64,000 nucleotides of DNA from Hypomesus transpacificus (lineage: Eukaryota > Chordata > Actinopteri > Osmeriformes > Osmeridae). The notes beneath the pieces are model-generated. The model was not told the origin of the DNA, ran no database searches, and worked only from the letters and a program-made list of their open reading frames with translations. The position numbers and the translations under genes were made by a program. Location of the stretch: assembly GCF_021917145.1 (NCBI RefSeq), contig NC_061075.1:1106215-1170214 (forward strand), in the 5' to 3' direction. Every line of letters starts with the position of its first letter. Position 1 is the stretch's first letter. This document shows, one piece after another, positions 21,373-29,886 of this stretch.

Positions 21373-23487
21373 GTGTCATCTTCTTGTTTTGGCAGTTTTA
21401 ACCAGAGTGTACATGACCTTAAATAACCTGATGAGCAGAACGCCAGTGCTGTGAGCTTGGTAGGCCTTCTGAGAGGATGACTGACTGACTGACTGTGTGT
21501 GTGTCTAGGGGGCTCCAGGAGACCTGCAGATCTTCACTGAGCAGATGGTGAGTGGCTGACCTGTCTCCCTCTGTCTCTCTGCCTCTGTCTCTCTGCCTCT
21601 GTCTCTCTGCCTCTGTCTCTCTCCCTCTGTCTCTCTGCTTCTGTCTCTCTGCCTCTGTCTCTCTGCCTCTGTCTCTCTGCCTCTGTCTCTCTGCCTCTCT
21701 GCCTCTGTCTCTCTGCCTCTGTCTCCCTGCCTCTGTCTCCCTGCCTCTGTCTCTCTGCCTCTGGCTCTCTGTCTCTATGCCTCTGTCTCTCTGCCTCTGT
21801 CTCTCTGCCTCTCTGTCCGGCATCTCTGTCTTTAGGGCAGTGGACGCTGATAACTGTGTGAGTGTGTGTGTGTGTGTCGCCCCCTCTCTTCCTCCAGCAG
21901 GTACAGGAGGATCAGCTGTCGTCAGTAGTTGATTGGCTGACAGCCCAGCCCAGAGCAGCCCAGCTGGTGGACAAGGACAGCAGCGTGGTCAGCACCCTGG
22001 AGTACCACCTGGGGCGCCACCTGAAGGACGTACGACGCCACTACGTCAAAGCAGACAAGAGGTGAGCGAGTGAGCCACACACACACACCTGGTTATAAAG
22101 CCGTCTCTTCTCACTGGTAAAGACAAGCCTTCGTCTGCTCTTACTGAGAGGCTGAGACACACCTGCCTAGTCTTGTGTTTGATGCAGTTTAATTTAGTTC
22201 CCATTATCTGTTTAGGTCTGTGTGTAGGAAATGTGTGTGTGACAAGTGTGTGTTCTCTCCCCACAGGGACCCTGAGTTTGTGTTCTATGACCAACTCAAA
22301 CAGACCATGAACGCCTACAGGTGGGTGATAATGTGCTCTCCCTGCTCCATCTCTCCCTGCTCCATCTCTCCCTGCTCCATCTCTCCCTGCTCCATCTCTC
22401 CCTGCTCCATCTCTCCCTGCTCCATCTCTCCCTGCTCCATCTCTCCCTGCTCCATCTCTCCCTGCTCCATCTCTCCCTGCTCCATCTCTCCCTGCTCCAT
22501 CTCGCCCTGCTCCATCTCTCCCTGCTCCATCTCTCCCTGCTCCATCTCTCCCTGCTCCATCTCTCCCTGCTCCATCTGATCTCATGCAGGTCTCTCCCTG
22601 CTCCATCTCTCCCTGCTCCATCTGATCTCATGCAGGTCTCTCCCTGCTCCATCTCTCCCTGCTCCATCTGATCTCATGCAGGTCTCTCTCTGCTCCATCT
22701 CTCCCATCATCTGATCTCATGCAAGTCTCTCCCTGCTCCATCTCTCCCTGCTCCATCTGATCTCATGCAGGTCTCTCCCTGCTCCATCTCTCCCTGCTCC
22801 ATCTGATCTCATGCAGGTCTCTCTCTGCTCCATCTCTCCCATCATCTGATCTCATGCAGGTCTCTCCCTGCTCCATCTCTCCCATCATCTGATCTCATGC
22901 AGGTCTCTCCCTGCTCCATCTCTCCCTGCTCCATCTGATCTCATGCAGGTCTCTCCCTGCTCCATCTCTCCCATCATCTGATCTCATGCAGGTCTCTCCA
23001 TAGCCGAGTCTCTCTGCCTCTCATCCCCTGCAGACTGATTGAACTGTGTCTGTTCTTATTGTTCTTATTGTTCTTATGTTCTGGTCATTTGGACTGTAGC
23101 ACTTTGAGTGCAAGAAAGGCTCACTACAAATGTGTTCTGATCTCTTCCAGAGTGAAGCCAGCCATCTTCGACCTGCTGTTGGCGCTCTGCATAGCAGCCT
23201 ACCTGGGGGTCATGTACCTGGCCATACAGGTGAGGCTGGACCCTGTGGCTGGAGCCTGAGGCTGGAGCCTGGGCACTGGCTAGGCACGGGGGGATTCAAG
23301 GGGATTCAAACCCCTGCATCTGTTGATGCAGTGACATTGTTAGTGGGAAAGTAGTTTAGTGATAGCAAGTGCTGTTTCTCTGGTTACGAAATCAGGAAGT
23401 GATATGGTTGTTTTTGTCTTGCAGCACTTTGGGATCCTCTACAGTGTGGTGCGTAGGATCACCCAGCCCAAGACCAAGCAGCATTAA
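15062..23487 (+). CDS. ncln: Nicalin, 15 coding exons, 561 aa
   Basis: Coding exons: 15062-15236, 15920-16110, 16331-16475, 16943-17037, 17384-17464, 17667-17770, 19095-19183, 20099-20238, 20360-20538, 21244-21331, 21509-21547, 21898-22061, 22267-22320, 23151-23229, 23425-23487. All introns are GT-AG and phases join to 561 residues; human nicalin has 563 and aligns throughout. The start was chosen because MFEEASEV matches the human N-terminus. A hydrophobic N-terminal segment ([12 protein letters not shown]) is the signal sequence. A nicastrin-like M28 peptidase fold follows, with HYD at 221-223 and GADSNGSG at 234-241; the second metal-site Asp of true peptidases is Ser, consistent with a non-enzymatic protein. 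One membrane span lies at about 519-541. In the family, nicalin sits in the ER with NOMO and TMEM147 in the multipass translocon. Nearly every intron carries tandem arrays, several touching splice sites. Confidence 0.96.
16105..16312 (+). repeat. 104-bp tandem duplication including the ncln exon 2 donor
   Basis: Two nearly identical 104-bp copies start at GTCCAGGTAACA (16105 and 16209). The first carries the exon 2 end and donor; the second repeats the donor inside intron 2. Copies differ at few bases (for example ACAACTTT versus ACAATTTT), so the duplication is recent. Confidence 0.9.
16616..16665. repeat. Perfect 50-bp palindrome in ncln intron 3
   Basis: The 25-base left half (16616-16640) is the exact reverse complement of the right half (16641-16665). 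The centre is (TA)n and the outer arms contain TATTATAGAGACTA and its complement. It has no spacer and can form a cruciform or a full RNA hairpin. Confidence 0.95.
17022..17338 (+). repeat. CA-rich array with triplicated ncln exon 4 donor
   Basis: CACACA/CAGACA tracts are interrupted by copies of the exon 4 end (ATCACCAGCCTGGAGGTTAG). The genuine junction is after 17037; copies end at 17226 and 17323. The third copy carries one C to T change (ATCACTAG). The array unit has therefore captured the splice donor. Confidence 0.92.
17785..18650 (+). repeat. ACACACTCAGCTGTAAC minisatellite, ncln intron 6
   Basis: Irregular units of ACACTCACTCACACACTCAG followed by CTGTAAC or CTGGAAC, unit length roughly 16-35 bp. 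Almost every unit carries the palindromic E-box CAGCTG. The array starts about 15 bases after the exon 6 donor at 17770. Confidence 0.92.
18865..19066 (+). CDS. Possible alternative terminal exon of ncln (66-codon ORF)
   Basis: Unique sequence in the last part of intron 6. An acceptor-like CACACAG ends at 18864. Splicing from exon 6 (phase 2) would complete a Gly codon and continue in frame for 66 codons to TAA at 19064-19066. The peptide starts [16 protein letters not shown], has a predicted membrane span ([20 protein letters not shown]) and ends [10 protein letters not shown]. It matches no family I recognise. It could be an alternative membrane-anchored end, a poison segment if retained as a 5' extension of exon 7, an exon relic of another gene, or chance. 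Phase agreement alone has a one-in-three chance. Confidence 0.3.
19197..20061 (+). repeat. 20-bp minisatellite in ncln intron 7, about 40 copies
   Basis: Unit TCTCTCTCATACAGCACCTG, with variants CACACAG, AACCTG and shorter 16-18-bp forms. Each unit has a pyrimidine tract followed by CAG, like a 3' splice site, and an E-box CACCTG. The genuine acceptor is after 20098. Long frames across this array are artefacts. Confidence 0.95.
20253..20345. repeat. (CT)n tract in ncln intron 8
   Basis: CT dinucleotides with CTGT and CTCC interruptions fill most of the 121-bp intron and serve as the polypyrimidine tract of exon 9. Confidence 0.85.
20944..21211 (+). repeat. 15-bp minisatellite in ncln intron 9
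   Basis: Unit GTGTACAGGTGCTGT with a GTGTGCAG variant, about 17 copies, twice interrupted by CTGTGTGCAGGTA. The unit resembles the genuine exon 10 acceptor (GTCTGTACAG, ending 21243), and contains ACAGGTGCTGT, the reverse complement of the intron 7 core ACAGCACCTGT. Confidence 0.93.
21561..21825. repeat. CTGCCTCTGTCTCT array in ncln intron 11
   Basis: About 20 copies of a 12-bp-like unit (CTCTGTCTCTCTGC). Continuous with the pyrimidine-rich 3' part of the intron before exon 12. Confidence 0.9.
22337..22996 (+). repeat. 15-bp minisatellite and higher-order repeat in ncln intron 13
   Basis: First about 16 copies of CTCCATCTCTCCCTG (22337-22575), then about nine composite units in which one or two of these are joined to ATCTGATCTCATGCAGGTCTC. 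The composite contains CATGCAG followed by GT. The array begins about 17 bases after the exon 13 donor at 22320. Confidence 0.93.
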
Positions 23488-25230
23488 GCCACTCCCACTT
23501 CCTCCAGGCTCCGCCCCTTCAAACAGCGTCATCGAGCTCCAGCCAATCACAGACAGGACTCTGAACATGCAGATCTCTCCATCTCTCTGTCTAGAAATTG
23601 CCTTTTCTTTCTTCCCTCTCTGAAAATGAAACGATGTCAAAACCTTTCTCTCTCTCTTTGTGCCAGTCAGTCTAGTGTCCTGTCGACTGATCCATCAGAG
23701 TTTCTCTATGATTCTTCACCTTTTCACCCAACAGCATTACCACCAGACATACTACAGACATAGTATTTGAATTCCTTTTAAATACTTTGACCCATGCATG
23801 ATTTAACAAAACCAGAGGCCAAACCCTCATAAATTGAAAGCCTCAGATCAGCTGCTTCAGCCAGGGTCAAACTAAATGAATTACTTTTAAAAGAAATGTC
23901 TAATGCTATTATTTGGCCATCACATGTCATTACTGGTGTCTTCTCGCCCTCTCTGTCTGAATGGATGCTCTGCTCATTTGGCTTCCATATTTACATGCCT
24001 TTTTATATGACCTTTGCCCGAGTCTAATCTCAAATTAATCTAAGTTGTTTACTCAAATGTAATGTGAACTAGTGTGTAGATGACTCCCGGCCTCGTCTAT
24101 TGACCTCAGTAGGAAGGTCAAGTGGTTATGACACCGCATCCAGAAACGGATGAATACAAAGATAAAAATTGTTTTATTTGATAAATACGTCCTTTTCCAC
24201 TGCTTCTTAGATACGTTAGTTAGTTATTGTGTGTGACTTGACACGTGACTTGATGTGTGACTTGCTTCGACTTCTCCAGATTTACTCCAGATCAGCCGAC
24301 CAGCTGTTCATAGTCTTGGTCTTCTTTAACCTACAGACCAGTACGAGGTCTACATTCCAACATGTCCGCCTGCCCCCCCCCCATCCTGTTTGGATCAAAA
24401 CATGTCCTTGGCTACACTTTGTCTTGTTTGTGCCATATCCGCATGTGGAACGGTGTTGAAACAACTCCCCCCCCCCCCCCCCCCCCGCCTCACTGCACCC
24501 CCGCTGTCGAGCATGAACCTGCTGACACAGGCTGGGGGGAGGAGGGGGGAGGAGGGGGGAGAAGCGTACTGACTGATACTGACCTTTTGGAGCAGCACTT
24601 AAGCTGACCTGGAGTAACCCTGGACTGGTCGTCATGGAAGCCTGGGGTCCAATCAAACCACATGATGGCCCATTACCACAAAAATACACACAATTAAATA
24701 CATTTCATTGTATCAGTTTAATCTATATATATGTGCGTATATATGATCACAGAAGAGTTCTGCTTGTTCGGTGCAGGTGTATCTTGTGAAGATAAGGAAA
24801 TGTAAGTTCACTGAAAGACCGTCATGAGCGTTTGATTGAATCCCAGTCAAGGGAAGGTTACACTGAGTGTGTTAGTGGTTAGTCTTATCCAGTAACACAA
24901 ACATTATTATGTGGGCATTATAGACACCTGCTGTTGCCTTGTATGATGTTAATGGACTTGGCAGAGTCTCCTGATTGGTCCAGCGGCCCACCCAGCCCAC
25001 ACCCTGCTGGGGGGGGGGGGGACTGAGAAAACTCAGTTTTAATTTATTGCAGCTGAAGATGCTGACTCATGCACTGATATATAACCCCTCTTCTTACTTC
25101 TGTCATTGAGACCCTGCCAGTCCCTCATGTTGTACTTGTTCCAGCTCTGGCTGTTGTGCCTGCTCCACAAACATCTGATTTCATTCAACATGACATTGAA
25201 CATGAATAAACAAATACGTCTTATTTGTTG
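23488..25230 (+). other. ncln: Probable ncln 3' UTR
   Basis: Unique, stop-rich DNA between the ncln stop codon and the first good AATAAA at 25205-25210. It includes C-runs near 24377 and 24469-24486 and a G-run near 25011. No other coding exon is apparent. The extent is inferred from the signal only. Confidence 0.6.
25205..25210 (+). terminator. Candidate ncln polyadenylation signal
   Basis: AATAAA, followed within 30 bases by a TTATTTGTTG U/G-rich element. It is the first canonical signal after the ncln stop codon. Confidence 0.65.
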
Positions 25231-25274
25231 AAAGGATTCTTGGACTCCAGATCTTTCTTTTGCAATTTACATGT

Positions 25275-25280
25275 TTTATT
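25275..25280 (-). terminator. Candidate cers1 polyadenylation signal (distal)
   Basis: TTTATT on the + strand reads AATAAA on the minus strand. It is the most distal plausible signal for cers1 before the ncln end. Other TTTATT sites at about 25825 and 26402 could be used instead. Confidence 0.45.
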
Positions 25281-28200
25281 TTATGGGAAAAAAAACATGA
25301 TAACACTGGTTGAATGAAATTTCTAAAATTGTATTACAAAAAGGGCAAAGTACCTGTGGTGATCTAGTGGTCCGGTTTAGAAAGCGGTCAGATTGAAACT
25401 CTTATTGTGAGACCAGTGGGGCGATGGCAGACCAAACAACAATGTCAGTGGTCCAACAAAACATAATTCTTCAAATACAACTTTCTAATTAAAAAGATTC
25501 ACGTCATACTTAATTTGATTCTTCACTTTCAGAAATTCATAAAAATCCCCCTTTCCCAAATTCTCCCTTATTTCCTAGTTTTTTTTACTCAAGAACAATA
25601 AAAATAATAGCAATAAATTACAGTGCAATTTGTCAGAAATACCTGCAGGGTCCATGCCCCTTAATTACTACCTCTCCCTCTCAATTCTCTCTCTATCACC
25701 ATGTAGGTTCCAGAACACTTCTTGGTGATTTGGTCAACATTTTGGCACATTCTCAAAGCATTAAATACATACTACCAAACAGGAAATGCATAGCGTCGTA
25801 CTTCCTCCCAGCATCATGTTTACACTTTATTTTTATCCTCATCAAGTCGACATACAGTACGTTTGTATTCAATGCTGAAGAAAAGAACTGCCAAATCTGT
25901 ATCGCAAGAAAGCTCGATAACTACTAAGTATTAATACACAATTTCAGTGTTATTTTCCCCGTTCAAACAAGAACAACCCAAAAAAAAAAAAATTCTCAAG
26001 AGGGAGTTTAACAGTTTAATTTGGTGTGATTAGTTTCACCTCACGTTTCCAACGTGCATTTTGTCTGCTTGGAAACAGACTGGGAGAGAGCGGGTCAGAG
26101 ATGGATAGAACTCACATGCGCACTTTCATGGACGCTACCATAGCAACCTGAAGACCACACGCATCGCAACAACCTCCATCAGAACTACCTTGTGTTGAGG
26201 AGACTCCGTTCTTCAGAAGGGAAGACCCGATTGAAGACAAAGTGTTTTTGACAACATGACCAGCATATGATCCAACAACACAACACATTTTAGCGAGAAA
26301 AAGGTCAAAGTTCACTCCACTTAAGGCGGAGCTTGGAGTGTGTGAAATGTTTTGACAGAACAGCCACATCAGGAACCTCCAAAATACCCTCCTTCTGTTC
26401 TTTATTGAGGTATTGTCTGATAGAACATCACTGGATCGCTGACACCGTCCCCTGCCACACTAAATCAGTCATATTCAGATGAGAGGTGGAAAGAAGGAAA
26501 GTATCGATGGAGAGTTCAAACATTCGGGCTCTTCTGACCCTTCTGAGGGGTTAGGCTACGATCCGTGTGGCCATCAATCTGCTTCTGCGGTCTGCCGCGT
26601 CTTTACATACGGTTACTAACCACTTAGGCTACATCACACTTGGGTCTGCCGTCTGAAACAAGTTGGGATACGCTTGATTTAGTCTTCAGACAAATGTGTT
26701 GGTTTTATAGTCCTGGCTGATCCAAATCAAGGGCACCCCAACTGTTCTGGAAACAGGCCGACCCCGGTTTCACCCACACACAGAGGGGAAAAAGGAATAT
26801 ACATAACAGAATCCGTCTACAAACAGTGTTCTCAGAAACAGCAGCAATTCAAAAAAAAAAAAATCAATGATGATAATATCAATAATAATAACAACAACAA
26901 TAATGTCTAATGAAAAATCGAAGCTAGTTACGTGCCCGGCTTTGTGGTTGCCAGCCAGTTAGCAGGAGGGTCTTGGAAGACACGTCCTCGGACTAACAAG
27001 GACTCCCGATCGCGGAGCGGGCGACGAGTGAGCGTGCGTGGACAACATCTGTGGCCTGTTCAAGCACAAGCATGCTGTTCTTCATCACAAGAGCTTGAAT
27101 TTGATCGAGAAGTAAAGTCTGCACCCCTTTTGACCAGCAACAAATGACTGGATTGCTGCAGCTCTCACACACACAAACACACACACACACACACCCTCAC
27201 ACACACACATCCATGAGGAGCACATTGTAATGCAGTGAGGAGGAGGATGGGCAGGCAGGAATGGACTGAGAGTGTGTGTGTGTGTGTACACTTAGATGTG
27301 TAGGGCATGTGTGTGACTGTGTGTGTGTGAGCATACTTGCACGTGTGTCTGCAGTGTGAATGACTAGTTCCCTTTGAAGATGAGTTCAGCACACCGACAG
27401 AAGTTAAGATTACGTAGCTAATAGTATAATTTTTGTTTTCTTCTTTTGTGTTTTTAAGACGGCTTCATAGCATAAGTCCAAAACCATTCAGATTTCATGC
27501 ATTCCTGAATACCATTATGTGCATATATATGTTTTCTTTTAACCTTATTGGATTTTTATCTTTACACAACTTAAGGGCCATTTTCTCACATGATCACTGA
27601 ACCTTAAAACCACCATATTGGTTTTCAGAATTAGTCAATTCCATGTTTTTTTCAACATAATCAATAAGGATGATAGACAACCCAGTCAATCAATTTCAGC
27701 TATATGCTGTCATTAAACCAGCAGTCAGCTTGTCTGCTATCATATCAGTGCAACAACAGATGCTATACAAACAGATATTGTGACAGCGTTATTTTCCATA
27801 CAGGAATGCGAGCAATTTTTCCAATGCCTACGTATCAACAGCAAAGAGAATAATAAATCTAATAAAAAAGTAAAAACAAAGGTGAGGACCAAACAGAGAA
27901 GCGAAATCTTTCCCTTAACACAGAAGTCCTTCACAAGACGCATCGACCCCCTACGTCGACGAGGCTGTCGACCAGACACAGGTCAGGCCGGCTAGGATGG
28001 AGGAAGAGATGGAAGGAAGGAAGGAATGAATGAAGGATGGATGGAAGGAGGGATGTCAAGTGAAATTGCTATCGATCTGTGCAATGATATGAAAGTCGAT
28101 CCATGTTGTGAAAACGAGAGCGTTCCCCTGCACATTCCTGTGCCCCCTCACGCCCCCCCAGTGGACGATAAGGGGAATTAGACGTCACTTCCTGATCAGA

Positions 28201-28400
28201 GTCCTACTTTGCCTTTAGGTCGCACGATCTAGAGCGGAGGAAACAGCGCCCATATTAGGCTGTTAGAGGACAGAGGTTCCTGACTCCAGTTCAGGTCCCT
28301 GGTCCATATGGAGACAGTAGCCAGTGACTACGAACACGTTCTTTTCCAGCATGTTGAAGTTGTCTATCGTGGTCTGGCTCTGTATGTCTACAGAATCAAT

Positions 28401-28505
28401 GTCTGTGTGTCTGTGTGTCTGTGTGTCTGTGTGTCTGTGTGTCTGTGTGTCTGTGTGTCTGTGTGTCTGTGTGTCTGTGTGTCTGTCTGTCTGTCTGTGT
28501 GTGTG

Positions 28506-28602
<97 letters not shown>

Positions 28603-28618
28603 GTCTGTCTGTGTGTCC
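28401..28618. repeat. (GTCT)n / (GTGTGTCT)n microsatellite
   Basis: Octamers GTGTGTCT give way to pure GTCT tetramers with occasional GTGTCT. The Cys/Val/Ser frames on + are repeat translations. Confidence 0.92.
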
Positions 28619-29039
28619 GTCCATGAGAGGGCTGTTACGGTGTTGACACGTCTTCCAAGCCTCCCCTAGGACGTTGGCGCGAACAAACTGGTTTCCTGTG
28701 AAACGTTAATGTTTATACTAGACCTAGGTCACTTAAAAATAACATTCACAGTGCTGAACTCGAACCAAATAAAAACGTTAAAAAAACAAAAAAAACTACA
28801 TGAAACGACTGAGGATGAGAATGAACACAAGGTGACAAACGCGTCACCATGGTTTGGGCTTGTGTTAGCTTGTTCGCGGCCCTGGTACGGCCCCCTTGTC
28901 ACCTGGAACCGTGTGTGGAACAAGCTAGTGGAACCGGAGTTGCTGCGTGCATGGTGAGAGGCCAGTAGGGGGCAGCAGGGAGGTCGTTATAGATGCTTGT
29001 CCTTGGTGACCCCATTCTGCACGTGTTTCCTGTGTGAGG

Positions 29040-29085
29040 GGGGGGAGGGAGGGGGGGGGGAGGGAGGGGGGGGGAGGGAGGGAGA
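29040..29085. repeat. Poly-G/GGGA tract
   Basis: Forty-six bases of G with single A interruptions on the + strand, C-rich on the cers1 sense strand. Confidence 0.85.
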
Positions 29086-29273
29086 GAAAGAGATTGTCCC
29101 TCGTCAAGGTGTTGAGCGATTACTGTGAAGTATCAGATACAGAACGAATGTTCAAGGCCAGGAGATAACATGGAGGCCACATGGACCTCCTCATCACACC
29201 AACACAGATCTGCTAACTGGAGCACCTTTGATCTTATCTGCTTATCAGGGATAGTTACCCAACACTGGGAGCA

Positions 29274-29276
<3 letters not shown>

Positions 29277-29335
<59 letters not shown>
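29277..29335. repeat. (GT)n microsatellite
   Basis: About 29 GT dinucleotides. A second (GT)n of about 68 bases lies at 29450-29518. Confidence 0.93.
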
Positions 29336-29338
<3 letters not shown>

Positions 29339-29446
29339 CTGGTCTGACAGCACGTAGGTCAATGAAGAGGATCAGGGCAGCCGTGTGCTGATCAAGCATA
29401 TCTGAGATGATAGTGACATGTGGAGAGGGGGAGGGGAAGGAGTTCC

Positions 29447-29520
<74 letters not shown>

Positions 29521-29708
29521 GATTAGAGCGGCCTAACAGACGTAAAGGCACTGATACTTTTTTCACCTCACACACACACACCTCTGTCTGCATATACGCA
29601 CGCACACACACACACACACACACAACACACAGATGACAGGTCCATGCTGGTCCTAGATAACCCTAGGGGATATGATGAGGCAGTCTCAACAGAGGAAGTA
29701 TCAGGTTT

Positions 29709-29878
29709 GTGTGTGTGTGTGTGTGTGTGGGGGTTAGGGTGTGTGTGTGGGGGTTAGGGTTTGTGTGTGTGTGGGGGTTAGGGTGTGTGTGTGGGTTAGG
29801 GTGTGTGTGTGTGTGGGGGTTAGGGTGTGTGTGTGTGTTAGGGTGTGTGTGTGTGTGGGGGTTAGGGTGTGTGTGTGT
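29709..29878. repeat. (GT)n array with telomere-like GGGGTTAGGG blocks
   Basis: GTGTGTGTGTGT alternates with GGGGGTTAGGGT, about seven times. On the cers1 sense strand this reads CCCTAACCCC between CA runs and starts about ten bases after the stop codon. The vertebrate telomere hexamer TTAGGG is present once per unit, so this is not a true telomeric tract. Confidence 0.9.
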
Positions 29879-29886
29879 GCTCCTCC

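Larger units (their letters stand above)
25250..29886 (-). other. cers1: Probable long cers1 3' UTR
   Basis: About 4.6 kb without an exon on either strand, between the cers1 stop and minus-strand polyA signals. It is AT-rich from 25250 to 27000 and then contains CA/GT tracts and the arrays listed separately. In particular there is no cysteine-knot TGF-beta frame. The UTR assignment is inferred and could be shorter. Confidence 0.45.

Noticed and set aside
28388..28646. Possible CRISPR-like direct repeats (GTCT) and other regular arrays
   Set aside because: The repeats are contiguous microsatellites without unique spacers in a vertebrate genome.
29736..29870. True interstitial telomere
   Set aside because: TTAGGG occurs singly between GT runs and never in uninterrupted hexamer tandem.
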